Source: Enoplolaimus lenunculus
Taxonomy: Eukaryota > Nematoda > Enoplea > Enoplida > Thoracostomopsidae
Direction: 5' to 3'
Length of the DNA: 64,000 bases
Assembly (NCBI GenBank): GCA_030248215.1
Contig: JASANG010000403.1
Coordinates: 248,001-312,000, forward strand
The notes beneath the pieces were generated by a model, which worked only from the letters and a program-made list of their open reading frames with translations, ran no database searches and was not told the origin of the DNA. Of the stretch, positions 13,501 through 21,790 are shown piece by piece (the stretch's first letter is position 1; the number at the start of each line of letters is the position of its first letter). Both the position numbers and the translations under genes were made by a program.

Positions 13501-15830
13501 AAAAACATCCTATCACGCTCGGTTCTCGTTCTAAAAATATGAAAATTATAGGAAACACCAAATTTAAACACGTTGTTAAATTTAAAAAAACGTCACAGTT
13601 GTAACTTCATAACACATACAACAGGGTGTCAAACGAAATTTAATTTAATCGAAATGGGTATTTAAATCGGAGTCCGAACCTTTTAACGCTCATGTGGAGA
13701 GTTACGTATCTTTACGTGTTTTAACTTGCTATGCTTATATGCAAATTATCTATTAGCTAACTACACAATTATAGGTTTTAGCCGTTTGTTGTAAACAATA
13801 ATTATTGAAATAATTTAAAAATTCCTAGTTTTGTCTTGTCGATTAAGCTAATATGCATATTAGCTATTAGCTAAATAATCAATTATCGGGTTTGGAGGTG
13901 TGTAAACAATTTATTCAAATTCCTCGAACCTAAAAACCCTTTAGTGCTGAATTTATATTGCTTTTAATCTTAATAATTAGTGAAATATTGTAAAAAGTCC
14001 TAATTTAGGCTTATAAACTATCCTAATATGCAAATTATATATTAGTTACCTAACTACTCAATTATCGGTTTTGGATGTTTGTAAACAGCCTATGCAGATT
14101 TTTCGCACCCAAAAACTCTTTTAACTGAAATTAGATTGCTTCTAACTGTAATAATTAGTGGAATAATGTAGAAAGTCCTAATTTAGGTTTAATTAATTAT
14201 TCCAATTAGCCTGTTAGCTAATAAACGGCTTAAAATTTCAAAACCCCAATGCGAGGTTAAACTCCAGGATAATTAACTTTCAAACAAGTCCGTTGAGTAT
14301 TTTGTAGCCTTAAAATTTAACTTTCTTGCACCCTGCTCCTGTTCCTGCATTCAAAGAAGCCGGAACAGGAATTATTACGGTTTTGTGGCAAATTATGCCT
14401 AACCATTTAAATATTAAAAACTGTCTTTAAAAATTGTTCTTTCGACATGAGTGTTTTATCAGTTACTTCAATTTTGTTAATAAACCGATTCTGTTGTGTT
14501 TTCGCAAAACTTGATGATGAAATAGCCAAAAATTTACTTAAGCCGTTTTTGGCAGGTATTCTAAAGTCCAACAGTAACTCGATAATGAAAATTATTTTAA
14601 ATTAAGCTTGCTGTCCCTGTCCGGGTTCCTGCAAAGAAGTTCCTGTTGGAACCCTGAATACACTTTTTGTACATACCTAATTCTTCAGTTATAATGTAAG
14701 AGAAGCGTGCAAAATGTGACTGCGTGTTAGATACAAGCGATCAGACATGGTTAAATGGGATTTTCCCTTGAAACAACAATTCTGTCGGTGAAAAATTACC
14801 ATTTAAGTGCATCTTAACGTTCGCAAATGAGCAAACATTTGACCAGGTTTCGTCGACGCAGCCGAATATTCGGATCCTACTTAATGTTTGGCAAAAACCT
14901 ATATCCGTATGCGGTTACGGTATTTGGTATAAACCTACCAGATCCCGGATATATACGGCGGTGGTCAGGCCCCGGTGCTGGTTCATCTCTAAATGGTATG
15001 TATAAAATATACTAAAATATACCAAAACATGTATATACGTACGTATATATAAATACATACGCATAAAGTATAAGTGGTAATCAAATTTTGGTGTGTGGAA
15101 ATTATGCATTAAACTCCATCGTCATAAAGATCCACTGACCCATTATCAGGATCTCTGTAAAACCTGTCACCATTTTTCTGTTATTGGTTTCCGATTGAAC
15201 AGTGGTATTGGTATATATACCTATCTTCAACCAAGGTTACATATTTTACCAATAATATGGCAAAAAAAGAAAATTACAATGAATTATTCGGCGCTATGTA
15301 TTTTTAACTTTCCGATTTCGGTACGTAATTTCGGTTCGATCCTGAAGTGAGATCGGTCTATTTATACCGCTTACCACACAAGCACTAGCTAAAAGAAACG
15401 CCAGTGAAGGAGCGAGAATCAACTCATTTTTATGTTTATTCCCAGTACCAACTCATAATATGGAGAGCAATCGCTTGAATAAACATATCTTACACACTTG
15501 CTTGCATGCTTGTAAAAAGTAACCGTTAAGTAGCTGGAAGCGCAAGTTACAGGTGGGTCCGATTTCTCATGCCTGCGGATTTTCTAACGAACACTCAACC
15601 ACTAAGTCACAAAGTCCACTTTTACATCAGCTTTCATCGTCGCCCTATATGCTTACAGCTATGTCCAAACTTTCCTTACAAAATTTCGGGCCATATTCAG
15701 AAAAATAAAGTATGCATGCTATGCCACCATAACAAAAAACTGTTTCATACCATAAGTACCTGATAATATTCTCTGCTGCGACGATGCCAATTGTTGGTAC
15801 GGATTGCTCATTATAGAATGATACGTAAAT
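1..15830 (-). CDS. SIN3: SIN3 transcriptional corepressor (3' end beyond window)
   Basis: Scaffold of the SIN3-HDAC corepressor complex: PAH domains bind repressor peptides and the central region binds HDACs, in the nucleus. Minus-strand exons, in transcription order: 15830-15760 (ATG at 15811), 13246-13111, 12957-12789, 12436-12201, 11821-11716, 11096-10366, 9638-9458, 9148-8711, 8477-8415, 8011-7925, 6915-6322, 5494-5237, 4974-4792, 3231-3187, 3133-3015, 2601-2474, 2062-1965, 1739-1620, 723-566, 340-260, 38-1. Except around the tiny exon 3231-3187, all junctions keep phase with GT/AG ends. PAH1 (from about residue 440) shows [20 protein letters not shown] and [14 protein letters not shown]2 (about 690-780) shows [18 protein letters not shown] and [15 protein letters not shown]3 (about 1080-1150) shows [20 protein letters not shown]. 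The HDAC-interaction region shows [20 protein letters not shown] and [16 protein letters not shown]. Glutamine-rich linkers separate the domains. The start is the first ATG of the first exon that joins in phase; non-coding exons may lie upstream. Family assignment is secure; the phase around 3187-3231 is not. Confidence 0.93.
815..1545. repeat. Dispersed repeat with internal 155-171 bp subrepeats (copy 1)
   Basis: The stretch is built of about 3.5 diverged units, each containing TTAGCTATTAGCTAACTA, then a TAAACAATTTATT block, a CCTCGCACCCAAAACCCTTT block and CCTAATAATTAGTGAAAT. The CTAACT landmarks fall near 846, 1001, 1172 and 1341. The last unit runs into CCAATGCGAGGTTA and then a tail with GGTTCAGCGGTTCCAGAGAT followed by a run of CAGACGGACGGACA. 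It occupies a SIN3 intron. A second copy lies near 13735-14290. No coding capacity is seen; the family is unknown to me. Confidence 0.75.
3187..3231 (-). other. Uncertain 45-base SIN3 micro-exon before PAH3
   Basis: Between tatcag and TCG|gtaagt lies a 45-base segment that would keep phase 0 with both neighbours. In that frame it reads LRTLKLCSF..., which is not SIN3-like. In another frame it reads IFFDMD, close to the family's FFDK just before PAH3. A weaker GT after GAT would restore that reading downstream, but the entry phase then disagrees with the preceding exon. The true splicing here cannot be settled from the DNA alone. Confidence 0.45.
3724..3910 (+). mobile_element. MITE fragment, CAGGGTTCAACCGGAATTCC family
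   Basis: The left end CAGGGTTCAACCGGAATTCC is present and is followed by the family's repeated TTCCTGTTCCTG, the GGAATTTTACG block and AACATTTAAA. No matching right end is seen, so this is a truncated copy. It lies in the SIN3 intron between the exons ending at 4792 and beginning at 3231. Better preserved relatives lie at 6976-7702 and 59370-59736. Confidence 0.6.
6976..7702 (-). mobile_element. hAT-type MITE (CAGGGTTC family) with another MITE nested in it
   Basis: The ends are CAAGGTTCTAACAGGAG on the left and AATTCCGGTTGAACCCTG on the right, an imperfect inverted pair. The element is flanked by an exact 8-bp direct repeat ATATATAA (6968-6975 and 7703-7710). Eight-base target duplications with CAGGG ends are characteristic of the hAT superfamily. 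A second MITE (7191-7530) interrupts it; without the insert it is about 387 bp. It lies in a SIN3 intron and has no coding capacity. Confidence 0.82.
7191..7530 (+). mobile_element. MITE with TAGGGATGTGCCGAT ends, nested
   Basis: The element begins TAGGGATGTGCCGATACC and ends GGCACATCTCTA, so the termini are inverted repeats rich in GCCGAT. The interior repeats CCGATGCCGA near both ends and has a long AT-rich middle including TTTTTTCAAACACACACGC. It sits inside the older MITE at 6976-7702, which dates it as the later insertion. No clear target duplication is seen. Related copies are at 20830-21063, 26120-26451 and 40643-40713. Confidence 0.75.
9928..10335. mobile_element. hAT-type MITE with CAGGGATGTSC ends
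   Basis: A 408-bp element in a SIN3 intron. It begins CAGGGATGTGCTGTCTCGG and ends CCGAGACCGGACATCCCTG, giving a near-perfect 19-bp inverted repeat. Both sides carry the exact 8-bp duplication GTGACAAA (9920-9927 and 10336-10343). CCGAGACC/GGTCTCGG motifs recur inside. There is no open frame of note, so it is non-autonomous. Related pieces lie near 12495-12545, 28783-29066, 37949-38070, 50820-50930 and 60190-60285. Confidence 0.88.
10366..11096 (-). other. SIN3 exon with long polyglutamine tract and start of PAH1
   Basis: This 731-base exon encodes a glutamine-rich linker followed by the first helices of PAH1. Mixed CAA/CAG codons at 10486-10600 give roughly forty consecutive glutamines. Shorter Q runs lie at 10650-10690 and 10825-10935. 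The mixed codon use suggests a tract kept for its protein sequence rather than a pure triplet expansion, though length polymorphism is likely. It opens in phase 0 after tatag and closes in phase 2 at AC|gtatgt, rejoining the next exon to give SQTIDTPGVI, the usual SIN3 sequence at this point. Confidence 0.85.
13316..13470. mobile_element. MITE fragment, CCGGATAT-rich family
   Basis: The segment starts CAGGGCGCGACCGGATATTA and continues with accgga-type repeats, then TTTCGGCACCGGGGCC and GGGCCTAACCGGGACC. The start is like those at 20424 and, in reverse, 17398 and 51204. No convincing opposite end or target duplication was found. It lies in the first coding intron of SIN3. Confidence 0.45.
13735..14290. 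repeat. Dispersed repeat with internal subrepeats (copy 2)
   Basis: Same family and orientation as the repeat at 815-1545. It has the TTAGCTAACTA, TAAACAAT, CGCACCCAAAAAC and TAATAATTAGTG blocks in order and ends at CCCCAATGCGAGGTTAA. One unit is shortened (landmarks near 13757, 13871, 14050 and 14217). It lies in the first coding intron of SIN3 and lacks the GGTTCAGCGG tail of copy 1. Confidence 0.72.
14335..14656 (+). mobile_element. MITE, right part, CAGGGTTC family
   Basis: CTCCTGTTCCTGCATTCAAA, AGGAATTATTACGGTTTTGT and CATTTAAATATT match the body of the CAGGGTTC family. The right end GTTCCTGTTGGAACCCTG is present at 14639-14656, but the left terminus is not recognisable. It immediately follows the 13735-14290 repeat. 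Confidence 0.6.
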
Positions 15831-16436
15831 CTAAAAACAATAAAGCTTAAGCGACCTAACTTTTGTCGAATATTCCACGGTACCGCCCCCCCCCCCCGCA
15901 CCGACGAATATCTGGCCGGCACACCGAGCACCAGGAAGCCCTTGGGCCTACACATCGCACAACCTGCATATTCACAGAAGCAAGGAGAAACCCCATTGTT
16001 TTTTTCGCGTACTGTAGCGCATTTTTAACCTAGCGCTTTTCAATTTCACACCATTCTTCGTGAGGACTGGTATTCATTCAGTTTTCAACACACGACATTT
16101 TGCATTTTACATTACATAATGTCAATAATAACCTATGGGAGGCAAACCAGTGAAATTACCGAAGCAAGCCACACAAACGTTTTAACCACTGTTCTAATAC
16201 GGCAAGTGTTGTGCGATTAGCATCACGTCTTGATGTTAAAACTTAATTCAATTATAATCGGAATCGGCGTATTTTAGATGCTCGGGATAATTTTGGAGCT
16301 TGGTAGTTGTATGTGTGCTATATTGTAGTTTGTCGTATTTCACTGTAGTAATGGCCATATGCGAATTTAGGCAGTCGAAGCGTTTGCTGTGTGTGACAGA
16401 AAATCACCAAATTTTATGTGTTTACTACGATTACTT

Positions 16437-16690
16437 TCGGCTTTTCGCATAAATATACCAGCCGGCTAAAAAGCCCTCGATCTAGTGCGACCGAATATCC
16501 GCTTCCGGTTTAATATTAGGAAACACTGATATCCGTATCCGGTTCCGGAATGAACCTACCGGTACGATTACTTTCGGCTTTTCGCATAAATATCCCAGCC
16601 GGTAAAAAAGCCTTCGATCCAGTGCGACCGAATATCCGCTTCCGGTTAAAAATTAGGAAACGCTGATATCCGTATCCGGTTCCGGAATGA
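16437..16690. repeat. Tandem duplication, 127-bp unit with CCGGATAT motifs
   Basis: ACGATTACTTTCGGCTTTTC begins at 16437 and again at 16564. The two units run on with matching CATAAATAT-CCAGCCGG, AGTGCGACCGAATATCCGC and TGATATCCGTATCCGGTTCC blocks and differ at only a few positions. The content matches the CCGGATAT family of terminal repeats seen at 13316, 17320 and 51165, so this looks like a local duplication inside a MITE-like element. Confidence 0.75.
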
Positions 16691-16927
16691 AACTACCGGA
16701 GCCGGATATTCACGGCAGTGGTCACGAATACCATAAAACAGCTTTTGACAACTGAACACATTTAACATCTGCCTGCGATTTCCTTTTCGGGCAATCAAAG
16801 CAGTTAAGATTTTCACTACATGAAACAGAATGAAATATCTAAGCTATCACAATTATCTTAAATTCCGTAAAAATATACTTTTGCGAGATTCAATTACTTT
16901 CAACAGAGCTCATATTTACATCATGTA

Positions 16928-17306
16928 CAGAGTGCAACCGGAATTACAATTTACCGGAACCGGAATTTGAAAATTTTACCGGAACCGGAACCGGAAAATG
17001 AAAAATGCATTTCACCAAAAATTTCATTTTAATCTTATTTTTTGCTCTATTATTTGTGAAATAACCTTAGTCGAACATAGGTATTTATTTTATTTGTTGT
17101 ATTTTAGATTTTCATCATCGACTGAAGTGAAATCCACCATCAATGGCTTATATTCGGAGTATAAGTGGCTTTCAAAAGAGATTCTTAAAAATTAGCAAAG
17201 TTAAGAAAACGGCCAAATTATAATACCGGAATTTTTAAATCCGGTAAAAATTTACCGGAACCGGAAGGTGAAAAAATGCCGGAACCGGAATTCCGGTTGC
17301 ACCCTG
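16928..17306. mobile_element. hAT-type MITE with CAGGGTGCAACCGG ends
   Basis: The element starts CAGAGTGCAACCGGAATTAC and ends GGAATTCCGGTTGCACCCTG, with an exact 8-bp duplication ATCATGTA at 16920-16927 and 17307-17314. It is 379 bp. The interior is AT-rich, bracketed by several ACCGGAACCGGAA repeats. Relatives with their own duplications are at 51239-51654, 52432-52763 and 54762-55117. Confidence 0.87.
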
Positions 17307-17824
17307 ATCATGTATCCGGTTAATATCCCATTCTAGTAAAAATTCAATATCCGGCTCCGGTTCCTGTGCCCGGTAAATCAATATCAGGTCGCACCATGTT
17401 CGAAAGAAATTAGCGTGCAGCCTTTAAAGTCATTGAAAGCCGCATTTGGAGCAAATATTACTAACGGGTTTGTGTTCATTTATTTTGCGTTGTGTCCCTA
17501 TTACTCATTATTAAAACGAGGTGATGGTTGTGACATATGGCGATAACGACATAGCTAGCGCAAAAATGACGGAGGTTAGGTACAGTATAAACTCATGTCT
17601 TCCAGTTGCTCTGTACAAACATTCTGTAGTAAACCTTCAAAAACTGGCCGTGCCGTTGGTAAAGGGCGATAACGCTAACATCACAAATCCTGAACTGAAA
17701 CGCTCAAACCGTACATATACATCCGATTCCGTCCATATACATCCGATTCGGACAATAGTGTGTTAAAGTAAAGACCCGTGCGATCCGTAAGCATTCTCAA
17801 ATCCGTACAGTGAGTGTTCCAGGT

Positions 17825-17997
17825 TGTGATAAGTTGGGTAGGCTGGGGTACGACGGTTTTCAGTTCTGAGTTAGCAGCTCAAAATGAGGGACGCTCCCAA
17901 TAGGTTTCGAACTCGCTATCCATTGAGCCACGCTGCCTCACAATTAACTGCTGAGTTTTTCTGTTTTTATGCCTTAGCGCGTTGGACTGAAATTTAT
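17825..17997 (-). repeat. tRNA-derived SINE copy, inverted
   Basis: Read on the minus strand this holds AAACAGAAAAACTCAGCAGT, then CGTGGCTCAATGGATAGCG, which resembles a tRNA A box, then GAGTTCGAAACC, a B-box-like motif, then GGGAGCGTCCCTCATTTTGA and a tail with GGGTAGGC and TTATCACA in opposite sense. A short piece in the other orientation (TAGCGCGTTGGACTGAAA, 17975-17992) is fused to it. It forms an inverted pair with the copy at 17998-18237. Confidence 0.72.
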
Positions 17998-18237
17998 ATG
18001 CAGCAGCAGTAAACATGGAAGAACCAAGATACATGTGTACAATGTTGAGGTTCTTATAAGGCATAAAAACAGAAAAACTCAGCAGTTCATTGTGAGGCGA
18101 CGTGGTTCAGTGGATAGCGCGTTGGACTGAAAATCTGTCAACCGACTTGGAAACCTCCCGGGAGCGTCCCTCATTTTCAGCTGCTGAGAACTCAGAACTA
18201 AAAACTGCGTACCCTAGCCTACCCAACTTATCACATG
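17998..18237 (+). repeat. tRNA-derived SINE copy
   Basis: The copy starts ATGCAGCAGCAGTAAACATG, continues with CATAAAAACAGAAAAACTCA, then the tRNA-like head GACGTGGTTCAGTGGATAGC and GCGTTGGACTGAAAATCTG, and ends with CCTAGCCTACCCAACTTATC. The A-box-like part is clear and the B box is degenerate. The same arrangement recurs at 18411-18652 about 413 bases on. Confidence 0.75.
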
Positions 18238-18410
18238 ATGACCACGATGGGACCGCTATGGCAAACTGCCACGGTAGAACGAAAAATACATAAGTTGGCG
18301 GTCAAGAGACGACCTTGTAGAAAAACCGGGGGATATGACATGCGGATGTATGGAGAAAATGATAGCCTCATGCTGATGCTGTACATCGGTAAAATCACTG
18401 CTGCATATGA

Positions 18411-18652
18411 TATGCAGCAGCAGTAAACATGGAAGAACCAAGGTACATGTGTATAATGCTGAGGTTCTTATAAGGCATAAAAACAGAAAAACTCAGCAGT
18501 TGATTGTGAGGTGGCGTGGCTCAGTGGATAGCGCGCTGGACTGAAAATTTGTCGACCGAGTTGGAAACCTCATGGAAGCGTCAATCAATTTCAGATGCTG
18601 AGAACTCATAACTAAAAACTGTCGTACCCTAGCCTACCTAACTTATCACACA
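18411..18652 (+). repeat. tRNA-derived SINE copy, tandem relative
   Basis: Starts ATGCAGCAGCAGTAAACATG and carries GGCGTGGCTCAGTGGATAGC, GCGCTGGACTGAAAATTTGT and the tail CCTAGCCTACCTAACTTATC. It aligns along its length with 17998-18237. A shorter third piece (18665-18735) keeps only the CAGAAAAACTCAGCAGTTGA-type head, GGCGTAGCG and CCCAACTTATCACA. Confidence 0.75.
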
Positions 18653-18664
18653 TAGATACATGGG

Positions 18665-18735
18665 TATAATGTTGAGGTTAGAAAAACTCAGCAGTTGATT
18701 GTGAAGCGGCGTAGCGCCCAACTTATCACACTTTA
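18665..18735 (+). repeat. SINE fragment
   Basis: A deleted copy of the SINE family: GGGTATAATGTTGAGGTTAG, AAAACTCAGCAGTTGATTGT, GAAGCGGCGTAGCGCCC, then CAACTTATCACA. Most of the tRNA-like head and middle are missing. Confidence 0.6.
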
Positions 18736-19687
18736 GGGTACGATGTTCCCATCCCGCGAGTATACCCACCAATCAGTCCGCATAATACCTAAACAAATTA
18801 CTTAGTCTTTTAAAACATTGGCGTACGCACTGCATTCAAACCAGTGAACTATGTTTAACTGCCAATTTAAAGCATCTCAGCGTCTGCAATTAATTTTTTA
18901 ATTTTAACTAGCTATGCTGTTGCTTAATTCCCATAAACAAAACAGAAAGCAGCAATGAATACTAACAACTTGAATAAACAGCACGTCAGTAGATGACATC
19001 AACGCCTGGAGTCCTATAAATATGAAGTGTAGTAACAGTTTGAAGTACACCTGCTTTAATGCCAAGATATGAATATCAGCATCGCTTCTATTTTATCGCA
19101 TGTATACATCTGAAGGCCCATATATAGTTCAAAGGCGGACAATATTTTCGTTCGAATGCATGGTGTAACCTTAATCTTTAGTCGATATTTACTTCGGCTT
19201 CCGCTTAGGCTTAGTCGTAGGCTTTGAGTAAACCAATACTAGAGTTACAGCACTAATTATGTTGGCACTTGCAAGAAATATCTTAGTTTCAATTCGGCTT
19301 CACCTTTAAAAACTCTCCGCGATTTGGTTGGACCAATCCTGTAAACTTCAACTTTTTCTAGCGTTGTTGATATTTATGGATGCCCTTTTTACCGCTTGTC
19401 TAGTGAAAATCTGTCCCATTTTTCTGCCGTCAAGCGAAAATCACTGGCAGAAGTCAAAAACTTTGAGTTGATTGCACTCCTGCACATAGCGGTCAAGCCG
19501 GAGACCAGGACGCCCCTTAGAGAGTAACATGGGCTGTAATGCTAACATTAACTTTTTACCTGTATGGCTGTAAGATTGACACGGAATAAATATATTTAAT
19601 GTCATAGCAATGAACTTTAAGTGGAATTTCAATTACTGCAAAAGCGTAATACTATTTCTACTTAATTTACATAGCTAGGTTATTTTT

Positions 19688-19921
19688 GTCAGTCAAGGTA
19701 GGAACCAGGACATCAGACCTTTCAACTAAGCAGCTGGAAAAGCGGGCTAGATCGGGGATCGAACTCTTAGCCTATGGATCCTTAAGCGAGCACTCTACCA
19801 CTGCGGCACGTAGCCCGCCCCTCCAACTGCGTTTTTCGTCGACTATATGTGTCGACCGTACAATACAATATGCATTGCATTTATTGCATATGCACCAGAA
19901 CAAGCATGTCGCACATGCTTA
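19688..19921 (-). repeat. tRNA-like SINE module (copy 1), tRNA-like part 19742-19818
   Basis: On the minus strand 19818-19742 reads GCGGGCTACGTG, GCAGTGGTAGAGTGCTCGC and GAGTTCGATCCCC, and closes with AGCCCGC. The 77-base length, the fully paired 7-bp acceptor-like ends and the A-box and B-box motifs are tRNA-like. The T arm does not pair well, so a SINE head or pseudo-tRNA is more likely than a working tRNA gene. The flanks include TCAGACCTTTCAACTAAGC and TGCATTGCATTTATTGCATA. It is repeated nearly exactly at 20038-20273. Confidence 0.7.
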
Positions 19922-20037
19922 CATGCCCTTATTTTAAACCAGGTCGTCCCTTGACCCTTGACCGTCCATCCTATTTTCGACTGGATACCGTGTTCATAGC
20001 GCGGCAGTTTGCTATTGCGCTCACGGTGTAGCCCCCA

Positions 20038-20273
20038 TGTCAGTCAAGGTAGGAACCGGGACATCAGACCTTTCAACTAAGCAGCTGGAAAAGCGGGCTA
20101 GATCGGGGATCGAACTCTTAGCCTATGGATCCTTAAGCGAGCACTCTACCACTGCGCCACGTAGCCCGCCCCTCCAACTGCGTTTTTCGTCGACTATATG
20201 TGTCGACCGTACAATACAATATGCATTGCATTTATTGCATATGCACCAGAACAAGCATGTCGCACATGCTTAC
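20038..20273 (-). repeat. tRNA-like SINE module (copy 2), tRNA-like part 20093-20169
   Basis: Nearly identical to 19688-19921 over about 235 bases. In this copy the A box reads TGGCGCAGTGG, closer to consensus than copy 1. The acceptor-like ends GCGGGCT and AGCCCGC pair completely. Such high identity at 350-base spacing suggests a recent segmental duplication or two young insertions. Confidence 0.72.
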
Positions 20274-20423
20274 AATTTTCAATATTTCGATTCAGAATTA
20301 GTATCATTTAATCGTTAAAATAGATTCAGTTAAGTATGCTTACTACAAACTTGCAGCTGTTCTGGCCCGAGACGATTTTCAATTAGATTCAATTCTAAGA
20401 CAGGCGGGATGAAAATTGTGAGA

Positions 20424-20530
20424 ACCAGGGATCGACCGGATATTAATTTTACCGGATACTGGAACCGGAGCCGGATGGTGATTTTAGTACCGGAACGGGA
20501 CCCGATGTTAACCGGGTATAGGGTATAAAT
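20424..20530. mobile_element. MITE end, CCGGATAT family
   Basis: CAGGGATCGACCGGATATTA followed by TTACCGGATACTGGAACCGG and further ccgga-type repeats. This is the same kind of end as at 13316. No matching opposite end was found before the next element, so this is called a fragment. Confidence 0.45.
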
Positions 20531-20829
20531 TTGTACACTGTTGAGAAGTATTTAAGTCGTGCAAAAATTTGAATTTGTGTATTTAAGGTTAATTTTTGGC
20601 TTGGATTTTTCGTTTCATGTCAGTGTCAGCTCTTGACTTATCCGAAGTTGCAGTCGCTGCAGAATATTTAGTATTTCGACATGTAAACAGCAGTACGCTC
20701 TGGAGTGTTAGAACCGAGTTTTGTGATTTCAATACGAGTAATACGAACAAATAACACGACAGTGCATACGAAATAACCGTAATTGACATTAACCTGGCAC
20801 ATATAACAATTAGTTGGAATGCTATCAGT

Positions 20830-21063
20830 TTGAATTCTAGGCGCATATCTGTGTATCTGGTCAGGAAAATTGTTACTTGTTTTGCGTTTGTGTTTGAAAA
20901 AATTAATTGAAATTAACCGTTTTTTATAAATTTTTAATCGTTTGTGATGTTTAGGGTTTAAGGCTTCATATAATGATGTAACGTAGTATCCTATGTTTAT
21001 TAAGCATGGTGGGCTATAGTTGGAAACGGCATCGGTAAAAATTTTGGTATCGGCACATCCCTA
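20830..21063 (-). mobile_element. MITE copy, GCCGAT/GGCACATC family
   Basis: The right terminus reads GGTATCGGCACATCCCTA, the inverted form of the 7191 end. Upstream, TTGCGTTTGTGTTTGAAAAA and TGTTTAGGGTTTA match, in reverse, the interior of the copy at 26120-26451. The left terminus is not clear and may extend further left (CAATTAGTTGGAATGCTATC near 20807 also matches). Confidence 0.6.
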
Positions 21064-21204
21064 AGAAATAAATTTTAGGCACTATGTAAGGCGAAATAAC
21101 GACATATTGATAAGCTAGCAAAATCGACTTTACTGAAACAAGTGAAAAGTAAGGCCGAGTTTGCAGGCTTTAGAGATCATAAAAAGCGCCAGTGGTAACT
21201 GAGG

Positions 21205-21560
21205 TCGGGGGAACTGTGGTTGCAGAGCAACCACAAGACCCCTACCTTACACTTATTTCCTCGAAGTACTGCGAATATACTTCACATCGGGAATCGAACC
21301 TCGGACCTCTCGCTCGCAAGTCAAGCGCGCTATCCGTTACACCACGCTGCCGATATCATATCTTTCTTTAACATTCATGCATGTGAATGTATGTGTCTTA
21401 CATTACACGCGTTATGCTCACACCTGCGACACCACGTATACCAACATTTCCCCTTCTTCAGGCGGTCGTATCGGACCGCGAACCCAAACTTCTCCGAATC
21501 CATGGGCCTGCAATTTACAGCACCAATCTCGGTGGGACCTTCAGTTCAGAAATACAGTCG
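21205..21560 (-). repeat. tRNA-derived SINE-like copy, tRNA-like part about 21285-21351
   Basis: On the minus strand the block reads GGCAGCGTGGTGTAACGGAT, AGCGCGCTTGACTTGCGAGC and GAGGTTCGATTCCCG. The TGGTGTAACGG A box and GGTTCGATTCC B box are close to consensus for internal Pol III promoters. The acceptor-like ends do not pair, which favours a SINE over a tRNA gene. It is followed on the plus strand by GATATCATATCTTTCTTTA, also found after the related copy at 21638-21707. Confidence 0.7.
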
Positions 21561-21790
21561 GGACGACCCCATTCCTCGACGTACTGCGAATATACGAAAC
21601 TTGATTTTTCCCGTAATTTTTTCCGAAACGTATGGCCACGCCGGTAATGGAACCGCGGACCTTTCACTCGCGAGTCAGGCGCGCTTCCAAATTACACCAC
21701 GAGGCCGATATCATATCTATCTTTACGTGCACGTGTATGTATGTGTTTTACATTAGATACATTGTCCACATGCGTATGTTACACCGTGTA
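21561..21790 (-). repeat. tRNA-derived SINE-like copy, decayed, tRNA-like part about 21638-21707
   Basis: The minus strand reads GGCCTCGTGGTGTAATTTGG, AAGCGCGCCTGACTCGCGAG and GCGGTTCCATTACCGG, a diverged form of the head at 21285-21351. It shares the upstream TCGACGTACTGCGAATATAC and the downstream GATATCATATCTATCTTTA blocks. The B box is altered (GGTTCCATTACC), so it is probably inactive. Confidence 0.6.

Noticed and set aside
19742-20169. Functional tRNA genes
   Set aside because: Acceptor-like ends pair, but the T arm does not, and the modules are duplicated with long common flanks as in SINEs.
21220-21756. 178-residue plus-strand open frame
   Set aside because: It runs through two tRNA-like repeat copies and resembles no known protein.
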